This document shows, in pieces, positions 1-5,047 of a stretch of DNA of 5,138 nucleotides; position 1 is the stretch's first letter, and each line of letters opens with the position of its first letter. The translations under genes and the position numbers were made by a program. The notes below the pieces were generated by a model. That model ran no database searches. It was not told the DNA's origin and worked only from the letters and a program-made list of their open reading frames with translations. Origin of the DNA: Hyphomicrobiales bacterium (GTDB taxonomy: Bacteria; Pseudomonadota; Alphaproteobacteria; Rhizobiales; Xanthobacteraceae); assembly GCA_003164375.1 (NCBI GenBank), contig PLTE01000390.1, positions 1 through 5,138 on the forward strand, written 5' to 3'.

Positions 1-743
1 CTCATGCAGGCGGTCGGCTGTTCCTGCGAATGCACCGGAACGAGCAATTCGAATTTCAGCGCCTGCTCGACTTGGCTTATCGCCATCAGCTTGCCGCCGC
101 GGCCGAAGAACGGATCGCTCGCCTGATCGATCCCATAAGGCAGGTCGAGCTGGGCGGCAAAGTTCTCCGCCCGTTTCATCCAGCGGGCGCGAAACTCCTG
201 AATCTCTTCCGGCATGCCGATGCAGACATATTCGCGCATCCGAAACGATTGCAGCCGATCGAGCATTTTCGATGGTTCGCGACGGAAGCAGTCGCAGGCG
301 ACGTCGAACACGAGCCCGCCGGCGGGCACGTGGCCGCGGCTCGCGACCAAGGGATAGACCGGATAACAGGCGGCCGGGCTCAGCACGAGATCCGCGGCGG
401 CAAGGCCGCTCGTCCAATCGCCGCCGGATTCGTAGCGCTCGACGCTCGCCCGGATATCGGCCTCGGCGCCGCCGAGGCAGCTCACGCAGCCGAGAAAATG
501 CGGAAAGCTTTGCAAATATCCGGACTTCTCCAGTTGGCGGCGGCTCATGACCGGCGGAAACCGCAACACTTCGGTCGCCGGCTCGCGGTAACGCGAGATC
601 AGCGCGGCAAGCCCGTCGACAACTTGCTCGAACACGGCGGTGCGCGCGTAGACGCCGTCAATGCCGGTCGGCAGTAACAGCGCCTCGGCGATCGAATCGA
701 GCGAATGGATGGTCCGGGCCGGTTGCTTGAATGCAACATTCAT
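1..743 (-). CDS. Amino acid:[carrier protein] ligase (class II seryl-tRNA synthetase-like), C-terminus cut by window edge
   Basis: Ligase that activates a small amino acid with ATP and transfers it to the phosphopantetheine thiol of a carrier protein instead of tRNA. The 247 visible residues lack an N-terminal tRNA-binding arm and contain a class II aminoacyl-tRNA synthetase core. Motif 2 runs from FRRE (R154, E156) to SFRMREYV (166-173). Two zinc ligands typical of atypical archaeal-type SerRS and its carrier-protein-charging relatives are visible: C126 in SPAACYPVYP and E171 in FRMRE. DPFFGRGG (210-217) and LKFELLVPV (229-237) are also family-like. The third zinc cysteine and motif 3 should lie in the missing end; relatives are about 320-330 aa. 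The ATG at 743 has GAGG about 10 nt upstream and lies 23 bp after the flavoprotein stop, so the two are probably co-transcribed. Known relatives (Bradyrhizobium Bll0957, Agrobacterium Atu2573) charge glycine or alanine; the substrate here cannot be read from sequence. A carrier protein gene lies nearby on the other strand (2196-2474). Family assignment is firm. Confidence 0.9.
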   Translation of the reverse strand, partial: MNVAFKQPARTIHSLDSIAEALLLPTGIDGVYARTAVFEQVVDGLAALISRYREPATEVLRFPPVMSRRQLEKSGYLQSFPHFLGCVSCLGGAEADIRASVERYESGGDWTSGLAAADLVLSPAACYPVYPLVASRGHVPAGGLVFDVACDCFRREPSKMLDRLQSFRMREYVCIGMPEEIQEFRARWMKRAENFAAQLDLPYGIDQASDPFFGRGGKLMAISQVEQALKFELLVPVHSQEQPTACM

Positions 744-766
744 CTGACTTGCGCCTCGTTGCTAGG

Positions 767-1960
767 TTAATCGCCGAGCGAATCGGGTACGCCGCTCAGC
801 AAGGCGGCGGTCGCGATATTGGCGAGGATACGGTCATTGTTGATCATGATCGGCGACGACAACACGTCGCGCAGATGGCGGCCGATGCTGAACTCACCGT
901 CGTTGCGATAACCCGCAAGCCCGCAGGTCTGCATCGCGCCCATCACCGTGGCAACCGCAAGCTCCGACGCATTGACCTTGAGCAGGTTCATGCCGGTCTG
1001 AAAGTCGAGTGTCTCGAGCGCTGCCGGATCGTCCGCAGCGGCCGCGAATTTTTGCGTCGTCGCGGCGATGAGGCTGCGCAGCGTGCGCAGCGACGCATTG
1101 GCGCGCGTCAGATGCGCGGCGGCGGGCGGCAGTGCGCCGCCGGAACGTTGGGCTGCTTTGCGGACGAAAGCGCGGGCGCGTTCGACTGCGGCGGTGGCGA
1201 TGCCGGCCCATGCGGCGCTCCAAACCAGATGCGCGACCGGCATCGTCGTCTGAGCGTGAATCTTGTCATAGCCGACCGGCAGTATCTGCTCGCTGGAGCC
1301 CGAAGCGATAAGCCGGAACCCTTCGCTGCAGGTGCCGCGCATGCCGAAAGCATCCCAGCCGATCATCGGCTCGAGCGTGTAGTCCTGCTTGAGGAAGGTG
1401 ACGAGCACCTGATCGGAACTCGCGGCATCGGCGGAGCGCCGCGCGGTCGTGACGATGGCGTCGGCTGAGCGGCCGTAGGAGATGACGGTACCCTGCCGTT
1501 CGAGCCTGATGCGCGAACCGTCGTGCTCGATCGCGGCGGTGCTATTCCGGATGTCGCCGCCGCTTTGCCCTTCGGTAGTCGACGACGCGAGCAGCATTTG
1601 TTCGTTGCACAGCCGCCGCAGAAACAGCTGATGCCAGGCGCTCGATCGCCCATGACGCACGATACAGGCCAGCTTGGTCTGGTGCATCGCATAGATCATC
1701 GCCGTCGACGCGCAAGCGCGGCCGAGCGCATAACAGACATCCACCACCTCGGCGATGCCGGCGCCCTCGCCGCCCAGGTCGCGCGGCACCGCGATGCTCA
1801 ATAGCCGCTCGGCGCGCGCGGCGGCGATGGCTTCGTGGGGAAACCGCGAGGCGGCGTCGACCGCGGCAGCATGGCTCGCGGCAACTGCCGCGACCTTGGC
1901 GACGCGTGCTGCGTGAGCGTCTTGATCGACCTCGAGAACCTTAGCTATTCGGACATTCAT
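767..1960 (-). CDS. Acyl-CoA dehydrogenase-family flavoprotein, associated with the ligase and carrier protein
   Basis: FAD-dependent acyl-CoA dehydrogenase fold, 397 aa, the usual length, with no signal peptide. Domains in order: N-terminal helical domain (about 10-115, with STAMIYAMHQTKLACIVRHG at 85-104), middle beta domain (about 120-225, with LASSTTEGQSGGDIRNS at 124-140 and GWDAFGMRGTCSEGFRL at 201-217, both flavin/substrate-site signatures), and C-terminal four-helix domain (about 240-390, ending GRHLRDVLSSPIMINNDRI). The catalytic glutamate found in the YEGT motif of medium-chain dehydrogenases is absent. Eight residues after the conserved RD (364-365) the sequence reads INND (373-376), so this is not an ordinary fatty acyl-CoA dehydrogenase. 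It precedes the ligase by 23 bp on the same strand and faces the carrier protein gene. The likely substrate is therefore an aminoacyl or acyl group on that carrier (inference). The ATG at 1960 begins MNVRIAKV; the Shine-Dalgarno upstream is weak, and I see no better start. The reaction (dehydrogenation, hydroxylation or other) is open. Confidence 0.88.
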   Translation of the reverse strand: MNVRIAKVLEVDQDAHAARVAKVAAVAASHAAAVDAASRFPHEAIAAARAERLLSIAVPRDLGGEGAGIAEVVDVCYALGRACASTAMIYAMHQTKLACIVRHGRSSAWHQLFLRRLCNEQMLLASSTTEGQSGGDIRNSTAAIEHDGSRIRLERQGTVISYGRSADAIVTTARRSADAASSDQVLVTFLKQDYTLEPMIGWDAFGMRGTCSEGFRLIASGSSEQILPVGYDKIHAQTTMPVAHLVWSAAWAGIATAAVERARAFVRKAAQRSGGALPPAAAHLTRANASLRTLRSLIAATTQKFAAAADDPAALETLDFQTGMNLLKVNASELAVATVMGAMQTCGLAGYRNDGEFSIGRHLRDVLSSPIMINNDRILANIATAALLSGVPDSLGD

Positions 1961-2195
1961 GGTTGGGCTCGCGATATTTTAGGGCCGCGTTCCGGTTGCG
2001 AATGCGATCGTTAGCGCACCACCGCTAGCGTAATACTTACAAATCCTCGTAGCATTTGGCGGGAATTAGCGCGCTTCTTTCGCGTAAAGGTTACCAATCG
2101 AAAACCCCTTTCGTGCTAACCATGGGTCGAACTATCGGTGCGAAGATGGTTGGGGCTGACGCTATTGTTCGGCCGACATTTGGGAATTATTCACC
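1961..2195. promoter_or_regulatory. Divergent intergenic region with probable back-to-back promoters
   Basis: This 235-bp gap separates the starts of the leftward flavoprotein-ligase unit and the rightward carrier protein unit, so it must carry promoters for both. It is visibly richer in A and T than the flanking genes. Structures seen: an inverted repeat TAGCG-6-CGCTA (2012-2027); GGTTA (2089-2093) matched by TAACC (2117-2121), with AAAGG (2086-2090) and CCTTT (2107-2111) nested in the same stretch; and a near-repeat of CATTTGGCGGGAATTA (2053-2068) as CATTTGGGAATTA (2177-2189). On the leftward strand TAAAAT (about 1974-1979) could be a -10 element, but its -35 is poor. No convincing sigma-70 pair is seen for the rightward unit. 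The regulator is unknown. A promoter region is certain in principle; the individual sites are tentative. Confidence 0.6.
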
Positions 2196-2474
2196 GTGCT
2201 TGATCGCAGCCATGCGGCGAACGACTATGCGGCGAACGACCGGGTCACCGCGCTGGTGCGCCAGATCCTGGCCAAGCGGTCCGTCGACCGGCCCATTGGC
2301 CGCGACGAAGATTTGACCGCGGCCGGCCTGTCGTCGCTCGACATGGTCAACCTCATGCTCGCGGTTGAGAGCGAGTTCGCCGTCAAAATCCCGGACCGCG
2401 ACATGACGCCGGCGAATTTCCGCACCGTCGCGCGGATCGACGCGCTGATCGGCGTCTTGTTGCAATACGCCTGA
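2196..2474 (+). CDS. Stand-alone acyl/aminoacyl carrier protein
   Basis: Small acidic carrier protein, 92 aa, with a phosphopantetheine attachment site. The core runs from about residue 15 to 90: helix I VTALVRQILAKRS, then DLTAAGLSSLDMVNLMLAVE, where the second serine of the SSLD motif is the expected attachment residue (the usual DSL has become SSL), then FAVKIPDRDMTPANFRTV as the helix II-III region. The protein would be a cytosolic thioester carrier, and the ligase encoded to the left is its natural partner. Start choice: GTG at 2196 is the only plausible start, because the frame has a stop at 2157-2159 and no ATG between. GGGAA (2182-2186) about 9 nt upstream is a modest ribosome site. 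Residues 6-15 carry a duplicated AAND from a 15-nt tandem repeat. The next gene begins 127 bp downstream on the same strand. The carrier call is firm; the charged amino acid is unknown. Confidence 0.9.
   Translation: MLDRSHAANDYAANDRVTALVRQILAKRSVDRPIGRDEDLTAAGLSSLDMVNLMLAVESEFAVKIPDRDMTPANFRTVARIDALIGVLLQYA
2212..2241 (+). repeat. 15-nt tandem duplication at the start of the carrier protein gene
   Basis: ATGCGGCGAACGACT is followed directly by ATGCGGCGAACGACC, one mismatch in 15. It encodes HAANDYAANDR at the N-terminus, before helix I, so the duplication lengthens a probably disordered leader without breaking the frame. The embedded ATGs are out of the carrier protein frame and are not its start. 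It could be recent slippage. Confidence 0.8.
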
Positions 2475-2601
2475 GCCGCCCGCGCCCCGTTATCAGCCTC
2501 CGAATCGCTCTGGCTTAGCCCGCGCCGCAGTGAGATGATGTGGCCCAAGCGGGCGGCATTAAGCCCGCGCCGGGACGGAAAGCCAAGGAAGGTGGGGACG
2601 C
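2475..2601 (+). other. Intercistronic gap between carrier protein and monooxygenase, with small repeats and a strong ribosome site
   Basis: No gene is seen in these 127 bases. AGCCCGCGCCG occurs twice, at 2517-2527 and 2562-2572. GCGGGC (2549-2554) and GCCCGC (2563-2568) can form a 6-bp stem with an 8-nt loop, but no T-run follows, so it is not a clear intrinsic terminator. AAGGAAGG (about 2585-2592) is a good Shine-Dalgarno for the ATG at 2602. The gap could hold a processing site, an attenuator or a secondary promoter; read-through from the carrier gene is plausible. Confidence 0.45.
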
Positions 2602-3678
2602 ATGGAATTCGGCATTCTCTTCACGTCGCATCCCAACACCGAGGCCGAGCCCTATCCGCATCGCGACGTGCACGCGCGGGTGACGCGGCAGGTGGTGCGC
2701 GCGGACGAGCTAGGTTACGACTACGCCTGGGTCGCCGAGCATCATTTCAGCGCCGAATACGGCATCATGCCGGATGTTTTCGTCTATGCCGCCTATCTCG
2801 CGGCGCTGACCAAGCGCATCAAGCTCGGCACCGCGGTGGTGACGCTGCCGCTCGCCAGCCCACTGCGCGTCGCCGAGAACACCGCCTTCGTCGACATTTT
2901 GAGCAATGGGCGCTTCGCGCTCGGGCTCGGGTCCGGTTATCGCAAATACGAATTCGACGGCTTCGGCGCCGATTTCGAAGCGCGGCGCGACGTCCAGGAA
3001 GAGGCGCTGCCGCTGCTGATGGAGCTGTTCCACAACAAGCGCGTCGATCACCATGGCGATCATTTCAACGTCAAAGTCGATGGCGCCTACGAATTGTTTC
3101 CGCACCCGTTGCAGGAGCCGCATCCGCCGATCTTCCTGGCTGGCGCCACCGACCGTTCGATCGGCGTTGCCGCCAGGATGGGGTTCGGCCTGTTCCTGTC
3201 GAGCTGGACGCCGTTTGCCGAGCTGGAGCGGCAAGCCGCGCATTATCGCAAGGGTCTCGAAGAAACGCCGGACGCGTTGCGCGCCAATCCGGCGCGCGGC
3301 CATGTCGACGTCGCGCGCTGGGTCTATGTCGCGGAAACCGACGCCAAGGCCAAGCGCGACAGCGAGGCGGGCATCATGCGCAACCTCGCCCATTTCGGCT
3401 CCGGCCACACCTCCGGCTATCTCGGCACCGTGTCGCAGGACGTCGGCGCCAAGTCGCGTGACTACGACTCGCTGACTCGCGACATCATCCTGCACGGCTC
3501 GCCGACAACCGTGATCGCCAAGATCGAAGAGCTTCACGCCATGGCCGGTAATGCGTCGGTTATGCTGCATTTCCCGCCATGGTATGGCGCGGAAAAGGCG
3601 CTCGCCTCGCTCGAGCTTTTCGCCGGCGAGGTCATTCCCAAGTTCAAAGAAAGCCCGCGGGCGGCAAAGCGCGCTTAA
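2602..3678 (+). CDS. Luciferase-like (LLM class) flavin-dependent monooxygenase
   Basis: Cytosolic TIM-barrel oxidoreductase of the bacterial luciferase family, 358 aa, normal length. Such enzymes use FMNH2 or F420 and typically insert oxygen into an aldehyde, ketone, alkane, sulfonate or amine. Family marks: N-terminal strand MEFGILF; YDYAWVAEHHF (39-49), whose EHH matches the active-site histidine region of LuxA-like proteins; RIKLGTAVVTLPLASPLRVAE (72-92); SNGRFALGLGSGYRKYEFDGFG (101-122), the flavin-phosphate region; PPIFLAGAT (175-183); and HGSPTTVIAKIEEL (298-311) near the C-terminus. The start is fixed by a strong AGGAAGG site. No flavin reductase gene is visible in the window, so reduced flavin must come from elsewhere. 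It is followed after 3 bp by the propeller gene, so the two are co-translated. The exact substrate is unknown. In some clades these enzymes are type II Baeyer-Villiger monooxygenases, which would fit a lactonase-like neighbour (inference). Confidence 0.9.
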   Translation: MEFGILFTSHPNTEAEPYPHRDVHARVTRQVVRADELGYDYAWVAEHHFSAEYGIMPDVFVYAAYLAALTKRIKLGTAVVTLPLASPLRVAENTAFVDILSNGRFALGLGSGYRKYEFDGFGADFEARRDVQEEALPLLMELFHNKRVDHHGDHFNVKVDGAYELFPHPLQEPHPPIFLAGATDRSIGVAARMGFGLFLSSWTPFAELERQAAHYRKGLEETPDALRANPARGHVDVARWVYVAETDAKAKRDSEAGIMRNLAHFGSGHTSGYLGTVSQDVGAKSRDYDSLTRDIILHGSPTTVIAKIEELHAMAGNASVMLHFPPWYGAEKALASLELFAGEVIPKFKESPRAAKRA

Positions 3679-3681
3679 ATC

Positions 3682-4842
3682 ATGACACAAGCCATCGATC
3701 CGCTGACGGTCTATTACGCCAGCATCGGCGCCGCGCTGAGTTGGTTCGATATCAACGTCGACCAGGCCACGCTCGCCAAGCGCGGCACGGTGACGCTGCC
3801 GGCGAATGTGCAATATGCTTGGCCGCACCCGTCGCGGCGCACGCTTTATGTCGTTTCGAGTAGCGGCGGACCGGGCATCGCCGGACATGCGCACTTCGCC
3901 AGTGCACTCTCGATCGATCCGCAAACCGGCGCGCTGCGCCCGTTTGGCGATCCGGTGCGACTGCCATCGCGGCCGATCCACACCTGCGTCGATGCTAAAG
4001 GCGAGTTTTTGCTGATCGCCTACAACGATCCGAGCAACGTCACCGTGCACCCCATCGTCGCGGACGGCACGATCGGGGCGGCGGTCGCGCAGCCGGCAAA
4101 GCTCGAGACCGGCATCTTCGCGCATCAGATCCTGGTCGCGCCCGGCAACCGCATCGTGCTCTTGGTGACGCGCGGCAACAATGCGGGCGGGGGCAAGCCG
4201 GAGGATCCCGGCGCGATCAAGACCTTCGGTTTCGACAATGGTGTGTTGACCAATCTCGCGTCGATTTCGCCAGGCAACGGTCTCGGCTTCGGCCCGCGCC
4301 ATCTCGACTTTCATCCGAGCGAACCCTGGGTGTTCATTTCGGTCGAGCGCCAGAACAAGCTCTACGTCTATAAGCGCGATGCCGTAAGCGGGCTTTCCCG
4401 CGCGCCGCTGTTCATCAAGGACACGCTGTCCGATCCCGCCTCCGCTGCGCCGCAAGGCACCGGCGCGATCCACGTCCATCCCAACGGCCGGTTCGTCTAT
4501 GTAACTAACCGCACGTTCCCGGCATCGGGGCCCGGTGCGCGCGTCATCGCCCCGGGCGGCGAGAACAGCGTCGCGGTGTTCACGATCGATCAGACAACCG
4601 GTGAGCCGCATCTGATCCAGAACATCGACGGGCGCGGCATCCAGCTACGCACATTCGGCATCGAGCCTGCCGGCCGCATGCTGGTGGCCGCCAGCATCCT
4701 GTCTGCGGCGGACGGCACGCTTCCCGCCGGCATCACGGTCATGCGCATCGCCGATGACGGCCGGCTGAGCTTGGTGCGCAAATACGACGTCGACGTCGGC
4801 TCCGATCAGCAATTCTGGAGCGGCATGATTACGCTGGGCTGA
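3682..4842 (+). CDS. Beta-propeller protein of the lactonase / 6-phosphogluconolactonase (YbhE-like) family
   Basis: Predicted seven-bladed beta-propeller, 386 aa, of the family that includes E. coli Pgl-type lactonases and cis,cis-muconate lactonizing propellers. At least six blade repeats can be read, each with a 'hPxxxxhYV' pattern: YAWPHPSRRTLYVVSS (45-60), HTCVDAKGEFLLIAYN (100-115), HQILVAPGNRIVLLVTRG (148-165), PRHLDFHPSEPWVFISVE (205-222), GAIHVHPNGRFVYVTNR (261-277) and RTFGIEPAGRMLVAAS (323-338). It has no signal peptide and should be cytosolic. It starts 3 bp after the monooxygenase stop with little Shine-Dalgarno of its own, which implies translational coupling. It ends in a double stop, TGA then TAG in frame (4840-4845). 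A lactone-hydrolysing role would suit an oxygenase partner, but family members also isomerise or bind other metabolites, so the substrate is open. I do not assign pgl, because no sugar-phosphate pathway genes are nearby. Confidence 0.82.
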   Translation: MTQAIDPLTVYYASIGAALSWFDINVDQATLAKRGTVTLPANVQYAWPHPSRRTLYVVSSSGGPGIAGHAHFASALSIDPQTGALRPFGDPVRLPSRPIHTCVDAKGEFLLIAYNDPSNVTVHPIVADGTIGAAVAQPAKLETGIFAHQILVAPGNRIVLLVTRGNNAGGGKPEDPGAIKTFGFDNGVLTNLASISPGNGLGFGPRHLDFHPSEPWVFISVERQNKLYVYKRDAVSGLSRAPLFIKDTLSDPASAAPQGTGAIHVHPNGRFVYVTNRTFPASGPGARVIAPGGENSVAVFTIDQTTGEPHLIQNIDGRGIQLRTFGIEPAGRMLVAASILSAADGTLPAGITVMRIADDGRLSLVRKYDVDVGSDQQFWSGMITLG

Positions 4843-4850
4843 TAGTCCCC

Positions 4851-4934
4851 CGTCATCGCGAGCGAAGCGCAGCAATCCAGCGCCGCGGCGAGGCCCGTTG
4901 GATTGCTTCGTGGGTTTGCTCCTCGCAATGATGG
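4851..4934. repeat. Dispersed palindromic intergenic repeat of the Bradyrhizobium type
   Basis: The left arm CGTCATCGCGAGCGAAGCGC leads into AGCAATCCA (4871-4879). After a 19-nt loop comes its exact complement TGGATTGCT (4899-4907), then an outer right arm ending GCTCCTCGCAATGATGG (about 4918-4934). The reverse of the right arm, CCATCATTGCGAGGAGC, matches the left arm outer part imperfectly, so the element folds into a long, bulged hairpin. Repeats of this form (GTCATTGCGAGCGAAGC...GCAATCCA) are scattered between genes in Bradyrhizobium and relatives. It begins 8 bp after the propeller stop and probably ends or stabilises that transcript. There is no T-run, so intrinsic termination is uncertain. 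Short open frames across it (for example residues like LRGFAPRNDG) are typical false genes. Confidence 0.82.
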
Positions 4935-4952
4935 TATCAGCGATGTGCCTTC

Positions 4953-4980
4953 TTGCTCGGGCGGCCCGGCAACTTATTTT
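4953..4980 (+). promoter_or_regulatory. Possible promoter for the pirin gene
   Basis: TTGCTC (4953-4958) and TATTTT (4975-4980) are 16 nt apart and could serve as -35 and -10 elements, but each is only a partial match to consensus (3 of 6 and 4 of 6). The support is positional: they lie directly before the tandem 18-bp repeat and about 70-95 bp before the pirin start. Confidence 0.3.
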
Positions 4981-5014
4981 TGGTTGCAACAACCCCTTTG
5001 GTTGCGACAGCCCC
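4979..5014 (+). repeat. Contiguous tandem 18-bp repeat, candidate operator upstream of pirin
   Basis: TTTGGTTGCAACAACCCC (4979-4996) is followed without a gap by TTTGGTTGCGACAGCCCC (4997-5014), 16 of 18 identical, both changes being A to G. The first copy contains the perfect 8-bp palindrome GTTGCAAC (4983-4990) and a GGTTG-3-CAACC inverted repeat; the second is a degenerate copy. The repeat lies 34-69 bp before the pirin start codon and overlaps the end of a possible -10 element. This is a usual place for a repressor site in a transcript controlled by a dimeric winged-helix regulator. The regulator is not in the window. Confidence 0.6.
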
Positions 5015-5047
5015 TGAAAACGCCCCAGCGCGAAAAGGTCAACTCCC

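Noticed and set aside
30..677. A 215-aa plus-strand open frame
   Set aside because: Antisense to the ligase, where class II motif 2 and zinc ligands are legible; the plus-strand translation shows no family pattern.
1..743. Seryl-tRNA synthetase (serS)
   Set aside because: The protein has no N-terminal tRNA-binding coiled coil before the catalytic core, and a carrier protein gene lies next door; this matches the carrier protein ligases.
731..1468. A 245-aa plus-strand open frame, with others at 1523-1804 and 1068-1253
   Set aside because: All are antisense to the ACAD-family gene, whose protein matches its family along the whole length.
2056..2316. An 86-aa plus-strand open frame in the divergent region
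   Set aside because: It starts at TTG without a ribosome site, overlaps the carrier gene in another frame and resembles nothing known.
2549..2568. Intrinsic terminator after the carrier gene
   Set aside because: The stem is only 6 bp and no T-run follows, so it is kept as a possible hairpin, not a terminator.
2535..3461. A 308-aa plus-strand open frame overlapping the monooxygenase start
   Set aside because: It is an out-of-frame arginine-rich shadow of the luciferase-like gene, which has its own strong ribosome site at 2602.
2710..4611. A 633-aa open frame on the minus strand
   Set aside because: It lies antisense to both the monooxygenase and the propeller and crosses their junction. Its translation is rich in R, A, D and G with no recognisable domain, as expected of the GC-rich shadow of two well-supported genes.
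3682..4842. Assignment of the propeller as pgl (6-phosphogluconolactonase of the pentose phosphate pathway)
   Set aside because: Only the fold family is supported. The context is a flavin monooxygenase and a carrier system, with no zwf, edd or gnd nearby.
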